NCBI RefSeq assembly: GCF_006442965.1 | Contig: NZ_VFWX01000013.1 | Coordinates: 147,244 to 211,243, forward strand | Length of the DNA: 64,000 nt | Direction of reading: 5' to 3' | Origin: Mesorhizobium sp. CU3 | GTDB taxonomy: Bacteria; Pseudomonadota; Alphaproteobacteria; Rhizobiales; Rhizobiaceae | In this document: in pieces, positions 34,274-44,142 of the stretch | Position numbering within the stretch: position 1 is the first letter of the stretch | Layout: every line of letters starts with the position of its first letter | The notes under the pieces: model-generated | What the model was told of the DNA's origin: nothing | Seen by the model: the letters and a program-made list of their open reading frames with translations, nothing else | Database searches by the model: none | Translations under genes and position numbers: made by a program

Positions 34274-34705
34274 ATGACTGTTAAAGCAATTCTGGAAAGC
34301 AAGGGCCATGACGTGTTCACGCTCGGGCCCAACGAGAAGCTGAGCGAAGCCATCCGCATGCTGGCCGAGCACAGGGTCGGCGCGCTCGTCATCACCAACG
34401 GCGACCGCAAGATCGTCGGCATCCTTTCGGAGCGCGACATCGTGCGCGTGGTTGCCAAGGAGGGCGCGGCCGCGCTCGATATCGCCGTGCGTTCGGCCAT
34501 GACGCCCAAGGTCAAGATCTGCAACGAAAATCACACCGTCAACGAGGTCATGGAGATCATGACCAGGGGCCGCTTTCGCCACCTGCCGGTCGAGAAGGAC
34601 GGGCTGCTCGACGGCATCGTCTCGATCGGCGACGTGGTCAAGCGCCGCATCGAGGATGTCGAGCGCGAAGCCGAGGAGATCAAGCAATACATCGCGACTG
34701 CTTGA
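34274..34705 (+). CDS. Tandem CBS domain protein
   Basis: 143 residues made of two CBS domains and little else. The first is VFTLGPNEKLSEAIRMLAEH with VGALVITNGDRKIVGILSERD. The second begins SAMTPKVKICNENHTVNEVM and ends HLPVEKDGLLDGIVSIGDVV. Such proteins bind adenosine nucleotides and act as energy or redox sensors. The target is unknown. GAGGAGG is a strong ribosome-binding site. A terminator follows within 15 bases. Confidence 0.92.
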   Translation: MTVKAILESKGHDVFTLGPNEKLSEAIRMLAEHRVGALVITNGDRKIVGILSERDIVRVVAKEGAAALDIAVRSAMTPKVKICNENHTVNEVMEIMTRGRFRHLPVEKDGLLDGIVSIGDVVKRRIEDVEREAEEIKQYIATA

Positions 34706-34718
34706 GCAGCGCGAAAAT

Positions 34719-34752
34719 GCCGCCGGCGTCTCGGCCGGCGGCTTCGGTTTTA
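34719..34752 (+). terminator. Rho-independent terminator after the CBS gene
   Basis: GCCGCCGGC pairs with GCCGGCGGC around GTCTCG and is followed by TTCGGTTTT. Its end touches the stop codon of the convergent YjhX-like gene. Confidence 0.82.
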
Positions 34753-35007
34753 GCGATTGTCGAGTTCGGCGCGGACGAGCTGCAGTCCGCGCCGAGTGAT
34801 GCGGTAAGGGCCGCCATCCGACGACGAAACCGCTTTCTTCCGCCTCAATTTTCGAAACAGGTCGAGATCTAGGCCCGGATAATGCCAGCCGTCGCGGGTC
34901 AGGCATTGGACCGTGGCGATCTTCCTGCTCTCGTTCTTTTCGATTTCGATGCGCCCGCCTTGCGCTAGCAGGTGCAGGATGCGCTGTTCTGTGCGCGAAA
35001 TGTCCAT
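34750..35007 (-). CDS. YjhX family (UPF0386) protein
   Basis: 85 residues from the ATG of MDISRTEQRILHLLAQGGRI. The winged-helix-like body (CLTRDGWHYPGLDLDLFRKL, GGPYRITRRGLQLVRAEL) matches UPF0386 along its full length. E. coli YjhX has been described as a toxin affecting topoisomerase I and is paired with YjhQ. No YjhQ-like gene is adjacent here, so toxicity should not be assumed. The GNAT protein at 36808 is 1.8 kb away, beyond gatB. Confidence 0.85.
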   Translation of the reverse strand: MDISRTEQRILHLLAQGGRIEIEKNESRKIATVQCLTRDGWHYPGLDLDLFRKLRRKKAVSSSDGGPYRITRRGLQLVRAELDNR

Positions 35008-35304
35008 TGGAGTGAGTCCCGGGAAAAACAACAAAGGCCACCGCCGCGAGGCTTCGCGGCACGGGGTTTCAGGTTTTTCTGCCCCGCCTCTTACGAGGTC
35101 AGGGCTTCAGCGGGACTGAGCGTAAGTGGACATCCACTCTCCATTGGGATGGGCGGTCCTATAGGCCAAAGCGCCGCAAAAGGCCAGAGCGCGGCTTTGC
35201 GCTTGTCTCGTTAGGCTTGTCTCGCAAGGCAGTTTGCACTAGCGAAGTTGCACACCAAATTATGCGTTCACGCATATTCGCGAATTCACAGTACGCAGGC
35301 CTCC

Positions 35305-36804
35305 ATGAGCATCATCGACACCCGCACCCCCGACGCAAAACGGCTGATCCCCGGCGCCACCGGCGACTGGGAGATCATCATCGGGCTCGAAGTGCATGCG
35401 CAAGTGATCTCGGAAGCAAAACTGTTCTCGGGCGCCTCGACCTCGTTCGGCGCCGCGCCCAATGCCAATGTCAGCCTGGTCGACGCGGCGATGCCCGGCA
35501 TGCTGCCGGTCATCAACGAGGAATGCGTCAGGCAGGCGATCCGCACCGGGCTCGGCCTGAAGGCCGCGATCAACCACAAGTCGGTCTTCGACCGGAAGAA
35601 CTATTTTTATCCGGATCTGCCGCAGGGCTACCAGATCTCGCAGTTCAAGCAGCCGATCGTCGGCGAGGGCAAGGTGATCGTCTCGGTCGGCCCCGACCGC
35701 CTGGGCGAGTTCGAGGACATCGAGGTCGGCATCGAGCGCCTGCATCTGGAACAGGATGCCGGCAAGTCGATGCACGACCAGCACCCGACCATGTCCTATG
35801 TCGACCTCAACCGCTCCGGCGTGGCGCTGATGGAGATCGTCTCCAAGCCCGACATCCGTTCGGCCGACGAAGCCAAGGCCTATGTGACGAAGCTGCGCTC
35901 GATCATGCGCTATCTCGGCACCTGCGACGGCAATATGGACGAAGGCTCGATGCGCGCCGACGTCAACGTGTCGGTACGCCGGCCCGGTGGCGAGTTCGGC
36001 ACGCGCTGCGAGATCAAGAACATGAACTCGATCCGCTTCATCGGCCAGGCTATCGACTATGAGGCACGCCGCCAGATCGCCATCCTGGAGGACGGCGGCA
36101 AGATCGACCAGGAAACCCGCCTGTTCGACGCCGTCAAGGGCGAGACGCGCTCGATGCGCTCCAAGGAAGAGGCGCATGACTACCGCTACTTCCCGGACCC
36201 CGACCTTTTGCCGCTGGAGTTCGACCAGGCCTATGTCGACGCGCTGGCGAAAAACCTGCCGGAACTGCCCGACGACAAGAAGGCGCGGCTGGTCGATGTG
36301 CTTGGACTTTCGGCCTATGACGCCTCGGTCCTGGTTTCGGAAAAGCCGATTGCCGATTATTTCGAGAAGGTGGCGGCCGGGCGCGACGGCAAGCTCGCCG
36401 CCAACTGGGTCATCAACGATCTGCTGGGCCAGCTCAACAAGGCCGGCAAAGACATTGAAAACGCTCCGGTTTCGCCCGAGCAGCTGGGCGCCGTGCTCGA
36501 CCTGATCAAGGAAGGCACCATCTCCGGCAAGATCGCCAAGGATCTGTTCGAGATCGTCTGGAGCGAAGGCGGCGACCCGCGCCAGCTCGTCGAGAGCCGT
36601 GGCATGGAGCAGGTCACCGACACCGGTGCCATCGAGAAGGCGGTCGACGAGGTGATCGCCGCCAACCCCGATAAGGCCGAGCAGGCGCGCGCCAAGCCGA
36701 CCATGGCCGGCTGGTTCGTCGGCCAGGTGATGAAGGCGACGGGCGGCAAGGCCAACCCGCAGGCGGTCAACGACCTCGTCAAGGCCAAGCTCGGCATCGA
36801 GTAG
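35305..36804 (+). CDS. gatB: Asp-tRNA(Asn)/Glu-tRNA(Gln) amidotransferase subunit B
   Basis: 499 residues. The kinase-like cradle has IIGLEVHAQV, FDRKNYFYPDLPQGYQISQ, DLNRSGVALMEIVSKPD and RADVNVSVRRPGGEFGTRCE. The C-terminal YqeY-like tail includes GWFVGQVMKATGGKANPQAV. With GatA and GatC it converts Glu-tRNA(Gln) or Asp-tRNA(Asn) to the amide form; gatA and gatC are not in the window. The ATG at 35305 begins the conserved sequence. A frame extending to 35248 has no support. Confidence 0.96.
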   Translation: MSIIDTRTPDAKRLIPGATGDWEIIIGLEVHAQVISEAKLFSGASTSFGAAPNANVSLVDAAMPGMLPVINEECVRQAIRTGLGLKAAINHKSVFDRKNYFYPDLPQGYQISQFKQPIVGEGKVIVSVGPDRLGEFEDIEVGIERLHLEQDAGKSMHDQHPTMSYVDLNRSGVALMEIVSKPDIRSADEAKAYVTKLRSIMRYLGTCDGNMDEGSMRADVNVSVRRPGGEFGTRCEIKNMNSIRFIGQAIDYEARRQIAILEDGGKIDQETRLFDAVKGETRSMRSKEEAHDYRYFPDPDLLPLEFDQAYVDALAKNLPELPDDKKARLVDVLGLSAYDASVLVSEKPIADYFEKVAAGRDGKLAANWVINDLLGQLNKAGKDIENAPVSPEQLGAVLDLIKEGTISGKIAKDLFEIVWSEGGDPRQLVESRGMEQVTDTGAIEKAVDEVIAANPDKAEQARAKPTMAGWFVGQVMKATGGKANPQAVNDLVKAKLGIE

Positions 36805-36807
36805 GCG

Positions 36808-37296
36808 ATGTTCGTCCGCACCGCCGGCGAGCGCGACCTTGCAGCCATCCGAACGCTGCTGGTCGAGACCTGGCACGCGACCTATGACGCCATCTACGGC
36901 GCCGAAAAGGTCACCGAGATCACCGACGAATGGCACTCGGTCGCTTCGCTCAAGGCGCGGCTGACAAAGCCGAACGGCGAGTTTCTCGTCGCCGACGACG
37001 GCAAGCGCATCGGTGGCGTCGCCTTTGCCGAGGCGATCGATGGCGGTGAGTTGCTCATGCTGAAGCAGCTCTATGTGCTGCCCTCCCTGCAAGGGCGAGG
37101 CATCGGCGGCATGCTTCTCGATGAGGTGATCGAGAGCTTTCCGGAAGCCCGCCGCATCCGGCTGGAAGTGGAAGAGAAAAACACGCGCGCCGTTGCCTTC
37201 TACGAGGCGAACGGGTTCCGGTCGGCGGGCAGCACCGCCGATTGCGGCGGCAATTCGGGATTGCCGGCGCTCGTTCTGGAGAAGCGTTTAGGCTAG
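36808..37296 (+). CDS. GNAT family N-acetyltransferase
   Basis: 162 residues with an acetyl-CoA-binding core: LKQLYVLPSLQGRGIGGMLLDEVI holds the R/Q-x-x-G-x-G/A loop (split here at QGRGIGG), and RAVAFYEANGF is the late conserved motif. The start lies three bases after the gatB stop, so it is translated from the same message. The substrate is unknown; position beside gatB does not by itself identify it. Confidence 0.88.
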   Translation: MFVRTAGERDLAAIRTLLVETWHATYDAIYGAEKVTEITDEWHSVASLKARLTKPNGEFLVADDGKRIGGVAFAEAIDGGELLMLKQLYVLPSLQGRGIGGMLLDEVIESFPEARRIRLEVEEKNTRAVAFYEANGFRSAGSTADCGGNSGLPALVLEKRLG

Positions 37297-37431
37297 ATCG
37301 CTAGCGCGCATGCCCCTATATCATCGCGCGGTTTTGATTTGATCGCGCCGATCCGCCCGATCAAACCTGTTTCCCGCAGCGTTCGCACCCGCCACGAGGC
37401 GCGGCGCGCCGCTCGCCGAGGGGGAACAACC

Positions 37432-38130
37432 ATGCCGAGCTTGCCGGAACTGACGCCGACCGAAGTGTCGGACGAGACCTTTGGTGGCGTGACCTATCAC
37501 GTCGCCGGTGAACTGGTGCCGGTGCTGTCGGTCGATGTCACCAACATGCCGGTCTATTTCGAGCACCACATCCTGCTCTGGAAGAACACCTCGATCACCA
37601 TCGGCCTGAAATCGCTGAAAGGCGCACTCAAGCGCATGATCGCCGGCATGCAGATATTCGTCACCGAGGCCTCCGGCCCGGGCATCATCGCCTTCAGCCG
37701 TGACGGGCCGGGCCATATCGTGCCGATCCACCTCCGGCGCGGCGAGGAGATCCAGGTGCGCGAGCATCAGTTTCTCGCCGCCACCGCCAGCGTCGACTAC
37801 ACGTTCGAGCGCGTGCGCGGGCTGGGCACGATGCTGTTCGGCCAGAGCGGCTTCTTCATCGACCGTTTCCGCGGCGAAACCGGCGACGGCATCGTCTGGC
37901 TGCACGGCTACGGCAATGTCTTCGAGAAGGTGCTGGCGCCCGGCGAGACCATCGACATCGAGCCCGGCGGCTGGCTGTTCAAGGACGCTTCGGTGCGGAT
38001 GGATACAAGGATCGACAAGCTTTCCAGCGGCTTCTTCGGCGCCGCCATGAATTTCGTAGTCAACCGCTTCACCGGGCCGGGCCGCGTCGGCATCCAGTCG
38101 ATGTATCTGCATATGCCGTCGGAAGAGTAG
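37432..38130 (+). CDS. AIM24 family protein (TIGR00266)
   Basis: 232 residues from the ATG preceded by GAGGGGG. The body is a beta-sandwich of the AIM24 family, with VYFEHHILLWKNTSITIGLK, FSRDGPGHIVPIHL and ETIDIEPGGWLFKD. Bacterial members have no settled biochemical role; the yeast relative is mitochondrial. No signal peptide is seen. It runs toward panC, with only four bases between the two stops. Confidence 0.86.
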   Translation: MPSLPELTPTEVSDETFGGVTYHVAGELVPVLSVDVTNMPVYFEHHILLWKNTSITIGLKSLKGALKRMIAGMQIFVTEASGPGIIAFSRDGPGHIVPIHLRRGEEIQVREHQFLAATASVDYTFERVRGLGTMLFGQSGFFIDRFRGETGDGIVWLHGYGNVFEKVLAPGETIDIEPGGWLFKDASVRMDTRIDKLSSGFFGAAMNFVVNRFTGPGRVGIQSMYLHMPSEE

Positions 38131-38134
38131 GCGC

Positions 38135-38986
38135 TCAGGCCGAGGCGATTTCCACATTGTCGATCAGCCTGGTCTTGCCCAGCCAGGCTGCCGCCAGCAG
38201 GCGGCCATCGCGGTCACGCCGCCAGGGTTGGAGCGTAACGCTCTGACGGGCCGCTACATAATCGACCTGTTGGAATCCGGCCGAGACAAGCTCCTTGGCA
38301 GCGGCGGCAACGGCCGGCGCTTCATCGGCGCCTGCCGCAAGCGCCGCTGCCGTCCGTCGTAAAATGACGTTGAGCCTGCGCGCGATATCGAGCTCGGCCT
38401 CGCCGAGATAGGCATTGCGCGACGACATGGCGAGGCCATGCGCGTCGCGAACCGTCGGCGCGCCGACGATCTCGACCGGCAGGTCGAGATCGCGGCAGAG
38501 CTGCCGGACGACGCAAAGCTGCTGATAGTCCTTCTCGCCGAAGACCGCACAGTCGGGGGCGGTTTGCAGGAAGAGCTTGGCCACGACGGTGGCGACGCCG
38601 TCGAAAAAAGCCGGCCGAAAATCCGTTTCGAGGCCGGAGGAGGGGCCGCCGACCGAAATCTTGGTGGCGAAGCCGGCCGGATACATCTCCGCCACTGTCG
38701 GCGTGAAAGCGAGATGCGCGCCTGCGTCCCGCAGTCGGTCGAGATCGCGGGCGAGTTGGCGCGGATATTTGTCGAGATCCTCCGTCGGCGCGAACTGCGT
38801 CGGGTTGACGAAAATCGAGACGACGCAGCGCTCGGCCCGCTCGAGCGCAATCCTGACCAGCGAGATATGGCCGTCATGCAAGGCGCCCATGGTCGGCACC
38901 ATGGCGATGCGCTGGCCGGCCTGCCGCCAGTCGCGGATCTGAGCGCGCAGCGCGGCGACGCTGTCGACGACGATCGGTCCGCTCAT
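38135..38986 (-). CDS. panC: Pantoate-beta-alanine ligase
   Basis: 283 residues. The nucleotidyltransferase motifs are VPTMGALHDGHISLV (HIGH-like), VNPTQFAPTEDLDKYPR, VFGEKDYQQL and AMSSRNAYL (KMSKS-like). It joins pantoate and beta-alanine with ATP in CoA synthesis. The start ATG overlaps the panB stop (ATGA), so panB and panC are one operon with coupled translation. Confidence 0.96.
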   Translation of the reverse strand: MSGPIVVDSVAALRAQIRDWRQAGQRIAMVPTMGALHDGHISLVRIALERAERCVVSIFVNPTQFAPTEDLDKYPRQLARDLDRLRDAGAHLAFTPTVAEMYPAGFATKISVGGPSSGLETDFRPAFFDGVATVVAKLFLQTAPDCAVFGEKDYQQLCVVRQLCRDLDLPVEIVGAPTVRDAHGLAMSSRNAYLGEAELDIARRLNVILRRTAAALAAGADEAPAVAAAAKELVSAGFQQVDYVAARQSVTLQPWRRDRDGRLLAAAWLGKTRLIDNVEIASA

Positions 38987-39816
38987 GCTTCGTTCCTGCC
39001 GGATGCTTCTCTGAAGACGTGATCGGGACTGGGGAAGGTGCGGCCGCGCACCTCCTCGGCGTAGCGTGCCGCCGCATCGGTGATGACGCCGCGCAAATCG
39101 GCATATTGCTTTACGAATTTCGGCACGCGGTCGACTGTCAGGCCGATCATGTCGTCGATGACCAGGATCTGCCCATCGCAGTCGCGGCTGGCGCCGATGC
39201 CGATGGTCGGGATGGCGATGTGACGGGTGAGTTGTGCCGCCACGGCCTCCATCGTGCCTTCGATGACAAGCGCGAAAGCGCCGGCTTTTTCCACCGCCTC
39301 GGCATCGCGAAGCAGGGCGTGGATGTTCTCCTCGGTTCGGCCCTTGATCTTGTAGCCGCCGTCCTTTTCTACCGATTGCGGCTGCAGGCCGATATGCCCC
39401 ATGACCGGGATGCCATCGGCGACGATCGCGGCGATCTGCGCAGCCATGTCGACGCCGCCTTCGAGCTTCACGGCCTGACAGCCGGTATCCTCAAAAATGC
39501 GTCGCGCCGACGCAACGGCCTGCGTGGCTGACGTCTCGTAGCTGCCCGCCGGCATATCGACCACTACGCAGGCTTTCGCCGAACCGCGCATCACCGCCTG
39601 GCCGTGAGCGATCATCATCTCCTGCGAGGCCCCGAGCGTCGTGGCGTGGCCATGCAGGACCATGGCGACGCTGTCACCGACGAGCAGCAGGTCGACATGC
39701 GGATCGAGCAGGCGAGCGACGGGATAGGTGTAGGCGGTGAGGCAGACGATCGGCACGCCGCCCTTGCGGCGGCGGATATCCTCAGCACTGATCCGGCTGT
39801 CGGCGGCTGGAACCAA
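38983..39816 (-). CDS. panB: 3-methyl-2-oxobutanoate hydroxymethyltransferase
   Basis: 277 residues. Motifs are VCLTAYTYPVARLLDPHVD, LLVGDSVAMVLHGHATTLG, VVDMPAGSYE, KLEGGVDM and MGHIGLQPQSV. It transfers a hydroxymethyl group from methylenetetrahydrofolate to 2-oxoisovalerate, the first committed step to pantothenate. The start appears to be TTG with GGAGGG six bases before it; no in-frame ATG fits the N-terminus. Confidence 0.96.
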   Translation of the reverse strand: MVPAADSRISAEDIRRRKGGVPIVCLTAYTYPVARLLDPHVDLLLVGDSVAMVLHGHATTLGASQEMMIAHGQAVMRGSAKACVVVDMPAGSYETSATQAVASARRIFEDTGCQAVKLEGGVDMAAQIAAIVADGIPVMGHIGLQPQSVEKDGGYKIKGRTEENIHALLRDAEAVEKAGAFALVIEGTMEAVAAQLTRHIAIPTIGIGASRDCDGQILVIDDMIGLTVDRVPKFVKQYADLRGVITDAAARYAEEVRGRTFPSPDHVFREASGRNEA

Positions 39817-40031
39817 TCGTCACCCTCCCTCAAGGCGCGCCCGAAAAGGACGGGTCGAGCTTTAGAAAGACAGGCAGCGCTTGGCAAGCCGAGCGGATGT
39901 TGTCCGCTTGACTGCATCGATTTAGCGCACGAAGCATTTGGATCGGCGCCATGGCAAAACCCTTGCCTTCGCTGTGCCGTGACGCCATAAGCAGGTGCAA
40001 GGCGCAGCCGCTGCCGCCCGTGAGGATTTGG

Positions 40032-40430
40032 ATGAAAACGTTCCTGCTGCAGTTTTTCACCTGGTGGAACAGCCAGACGCTCGGCACCCGCCTCCACACC
40101 TGGCGTTTCGGCAAGAAGGTCGGCGAAGACGAGTCCGGCAACGTCTATTACGAAGGCGGCGTCGATTCGGAAGGCCGCACCCGCCGCTGGGTCATCTATC
40201 GCGACTATTCGGAAGCCTCGAAGATCCCGCCGGGCTGGCATGGCTGGATCCATCATCGCGTCGACACTGCTCCCGTCGCTGAGAGCTACAAGCCGCGCGA
40301 ATGGCAGCAGCCGCACCAGGCTAATCCGACCGGGTCGCCGTCGGCATACCGGCCGAAGGGTTCGATCCTCACCAACCAGCATCGTCCGCAGGTCACCGGC
40401 GATTACGACGCCTGGACACCCGGTTCCTAA
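40032..40430 (+). CDS. NADH:ubiquinone oxidoreductase subunit NDUFA12 family
   Basis: 132 residues. GNVYYEGG, RRWVIYRDYSEASKIPPGWHGWIHHRVD and YRPKGSIL are the conserved core of the B17.2/NDUFA12 family. In alphaproteobacteria this is a supernumerary subunit on the matrix-like side of complex I. The ATG at 40032 with GAGG upstream matches the family start. The nuo operon itself is not in the window. Confidence 0.93.
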   Translation: MKTFLLQFFTWWNSQTLGTRLHTWRFGKKVGEDESGNVYYEGGVDSEGRTRRWVIYRDYSEASKIPPGWHGWIHHRVDTAPVAESYKPREWQQPHQANPTGSPSAYRPKGSILTNQHRPQVTGDYDAWTPGS

Positions 40431-40555
40431 TCCGTATCCAGCGTCGCTTCGGTCCTTTGTCGCCACAATTGGCGTTTAGCTGCTTGTTGGTATCGCAGCC
40501 ATGATTAGCCTTGGGCATTGAAGAATCACCCGGGCGCAACCACCGGTATCCTTGC

Positions 40556-41134
40556 ATGAGCATCCTCCGCCAGATCCCGATGGCCGCATTGGCGGCGTTC
40601 GCAGCTTCTGCCGTCGCTTGCACGGTAGCGTCTGCCGCGGCCCAGGAGCCGGCCCCAGCGCCATCGACCTCGGATCGCATAACCAATCCGGTGGCCGAGT
40701 TCGCCGGCATCGACAAGATCACCGGCCGCATCATCACATTCGATGTTTATATCGACGAGACGGTGCAGTTCGGCGCGCTGCAGGTGACGCCGCGCGTCTG
40801 CTACTCGCGGCCCGACACCGAGCAACCCAAGACCGATTCCTTCGTCGAGGTCGACGAGATCACGCTCGACCGCAAGATCCGCCGCATCTTTACCGGCTGG
40901 ATGTTTGCCGAAAGTCCCGGCCTCAACGCCGTCGAGCACGCCGTCTATGACGTCTGGCTGAAGGGCTGCAAGCAGAAGTCGGATGTGCCAGCGCCGACCG
41001 CCGCCAAGGCCGATACGGCAAAGCCGGCGGCTCCCGCCGCCAAGCCGAAAGCGATCGCGCCCCAGCCGGCGGACGCGGCTCCGGCCGACGCGAGCCCGGA
41101 CGCGACGGACGACGAACCCGCCAACACCAACTGA
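40556..41134 (+). CDS. DUF2155 family exported protein
   Basis: 192 residues with a signal peptide (residues 1-27, ending in SAAAQ). The DUF2155 core follows: FAGIDKITGRIITFDVYIDE, VQFGALQVTPRVCYSRP and FTGWMFAESPGLNAVEHAVYDVWL. Two cysteines (RVCYS, LKGCKQ) may pair in the periplasm. The C-terminal 45 residues are an Ala/Pro/Asp-rich low-complexity tail. The family often sits near NDUFA12 and aat in alphaproteobacteria, as here. Function unknown. Confidence 0.86.
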   Translation: MSILRQIPMAALAAFAASAVACTVASAAAQEPAPAPSTSDRITNPVAEFAGIDKITGRIITFDVYIDETVQFGALQVTPRVCYSRPDTEQPKTDSFVEVDEITLDRKIRRIFTGWMFAESPGLNAVEHAVYDVWLKGCKQKSDVPAPTAAKADTAKPAAPAAKPKAIAPQPADAAPADASPDATDDEPANTN

Positions 41135-41195
41135 TCCCGGAACCTGCTCGCGCTTTAGCCGTTCCTAATTCGGCGAATGCGAGGAGGATTCCGCG

Positions 41196-41600
41196 ATGAC
41201 CAACAAGAAGCCGATCACCGCCAACAAGAAAGAGCTCCTCGATCTCGAGAGGGGCTTCTGGACCGGGGATTCAGCGTATTACGAAGCCAATGCCGACGTT
41301 GAATGCCTTGTCGCTTTCCCGAAGGTGGCGCAGGCGATGACCAACGCCGATCTGGCCGAGACTGCCACCAAGCCGAACAAATGGCGCGACCTCGACATCA
41401 AGGTGAAGGGGATGGTCGAACCAGGCAGCGACATCGTCATGCTGACCTATGAGGCTCATGCGACGCGTGACGACGGCGAGCCTTACGCGGCGCTGGTCAG
41501 TACCGGTTACGTCCATCGCGCCGATGGCTGGAAGATGATGTTCCATTCGCAGACGCCGATCGAGGCGCAGGCCCAGAGCAATTCCAGGAAAAGTGTGTAG
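41196..41600 (+). CDS. NTF2-like (DUF4440/SnoaL-type) protein with repeat-encoded tail
   Basis: 134 residues. An alpha-beta cone fold is suggested by ELLDLERGFWTGDSAYYEAN, VMLTYEAHATRDDGEPYAA and STGYVHRADGWKMMFHSQTP, which end the NTF2-like domain. The last eight residues and the stop are read from a dispersed palindromic repeat, like the end of ctaA. Ligand and activity are unknown. GAGGAGG precedes the ATG. Confidence 0.8.
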   Translation: MTNKKPITANKKELLDLERGFWTGDSAYYEANADVECLVAFPKVAQAMTNADLAETATKPNKWRDLDIKVKGMVEPGSDIVMLTYEAHATRDDGEPYAALVSTGYVHRADGWKMMFHSQTPIEAQAQSNSRKSV

Positions 41601-41642
41601 CGATTTTCCGCCCGCCGTTTCCATGAAACGGTGAAGCGCTCT
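41578..41642 (+). repeat. Dispersed palindromic repeat, half copy D, joined to the CCGTTTC-N3-GAAACGG element
   Basis: GCAATTCCAGGAAAAGTGTG starts at 41578, as in the full copies, but the right arm GGAATTGC is missing and replaced by the CCGTTTC / GAAACGG palindrome (41615-41631) and an AGCGCTCT end. The repeat supplies the stop codon of the preceding gene. Confidence 0.82.
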
Positions 41643-41654
41643 AAGGGAAGCGCT

Positions 41655-42272
41655 CTAAGGGTAGAAGACGGCTTCGCCCTTCAGCGCCTCGGCCAGCATC
41701 TTCTCGTACTGGCCGCGCGGCACGTCTACGGCGCCGAAGCGTTTCAGGTGGTCGGTGGTGAACTGCGTGTCGAGCAGCGCGAAGCCGCGCCCCTTCAAGC
41801 GTTCGACGAGATGGAAGAGGCAGGTTTTCGAGGCGTCGGTTTCGCGCGCGAACATGCTTTCGCCGAAGAACACGCGCCCCAGCGACACGCCGTAGAGACC
41901 GCCGACCAGCCGTTCCTCGCGCCATGCCTCGACCGAGTGGCAATGGCCGAGCCGGTAAAGCTCGACATAGGCTTCGCGGATCGGCGCGTTGATCCAGGTC
42001 GAGCGGCGTTCCTCGCGCTTTTCCGCGCAGCCGTCGATCGTCGCCTCGAAGTCGAAATCGTAGCGGACGTCAAATGCGTGCCTGCGGATGGTTTTCTTCA
42101 GGCTGCGCGGCGTGTGGAAGGCGTTGAGCGGGATGATGCCGCGCGTTTCCGGCCGCACCCAGAACACTTCCGGGTCGCTGGCGCTTTCGGCCATCGGAAA
42201 GACACCGGAAGCATAGGCCTTCAGCAACAGGTCGGTCGGGATGCGATAGCCGGGTGCGTAGGGGCGGGTCAT
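41655..42272 (-). CDS. aat: Leucyl/phenylalanyl-tRNA-protein transferase
   Basis: 205 residues with the Aat core: ASGVFPMAESASDPEVFWVRP, RGIIPLNAFHTPRSL, HCHSVEAWREERLVGGLYG and FALLDTQFTTDHLKRFGA. It adds Leu or Phe to proteins with N-terminal Arg or Lys, marking them for ClpS/ClpAP. It ends the minus-strand run aroQ-accB-accC-aat, 20 bases after accC. Confidence 0.95.
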   Translation of the reverse strand: MTRPYAPGYRIPTDLLLKAYASGVFPMAESASDPEVFWVRPETRGIIPLNAFHTPRSLKKTIRRHAFDVRYDFDFEATIDGCAEKREERRSTWINAPIREAYVELYRLGHCHSVEAWREERLVGGLYGVSLGRVFFGESMFARETDASKTCLFHLVERLKGRGFALLDTQFTTDHLKRFGAVDVPRGQYEKMLAEALKGEAVFYP

Positions 42273-42292
42273 CGCGGCATTATAGCGACAGC

Positions 42293-43636
<1,344 letters not shown>

Positions 43637-43654
43637 CTCTTGGCTGTTCCCGGC

Positions 43655-44116
43655 TTACTCGATGACCACCAGCGGCATACCGTATTCGACCGGCTGGGCG
43701 TCCTCGATCAGGATCGCCGTCACCGTGCCGGCGCGGGGCGAGGGGATCTGGTTCATCGTCTTCATCGCTTCGATGATGAGCAGCGTCTGGCCTTCCTTGA
43801 CCTTCTGGCCAACCTCGATGAAGGCCTTGGCGTCGGGCGAGGGGGCGAGATAGGCGGTGCCGACCATCGGCGAGGGCACGGCGTTCTTGGACGGATCGGC
43901 GGCTGCGGCCACCGCCGGCTGGGCTGCCGCTGCGACCGGGGCCGCGGCAATGGCTGGCAGCGGCGCGGCGACCGCATGGACGGCCTGCGACTGACGCGAC
44001 ACGCGGACCTTGAGATCGCCGAGCTCGACCTCGATCTCGGTCAGGTTGGTATCGTTCAGGATGCCCGCCAGATCGCGGATCAGCTGCTGGTCAACACCGG
44101 TCTTCTTTATGGACAT
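43655..44116 (-). CDS. accB: Acetyl-CoA carboxylase biotin carboxyl carrier protein
   Basis: 153 residues. The N-terminal helix region (IRDLAGILNDTNLTEIEVEL) is followed by an Ala/Pro-rich linker of about 35 residues and the biotinyl domain from about residue 78. The biotinylated lysine is Lys119 in EAMKTMNQI. The ATG at 44116 is supported by GAAGG. It is translated next to accC, and aroQ lies 26 bases upstream. Confidence 0.96.
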   Translation of the reverse strand: MSIKKTGVDQQLIRDLAGILNDTNLTEIEVELGDLKVRVSRQSQAVHAVAAPLPAIAAAPVAAAAQPAVAAAADPSKNAVPSPMVGTAYLAPSPDAKAFIEVGQKVKEGQTLLIIEAMKTMNQIPSPRAGTVTAILIEDAQPVEYGMPLVVIE

Positions 44117-44142
44117 TTTCGAGCCTTCTGTTTGGGGGCCGG

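Noticed and set aside
34750..35007. Toxin-antitoxin pair with YjhX as toxin
   Set aside because: No YjhQ-like or other antitoxin gene is adjacent; the nearest GNAT gene is 1.8 kb away beyond gatB.
35260..37092. 610-residue minus-strand frame opposite gatB
   Set aside because: It is the complement of gatB and of the GNAT gene, with composition typical of a shadow frame.
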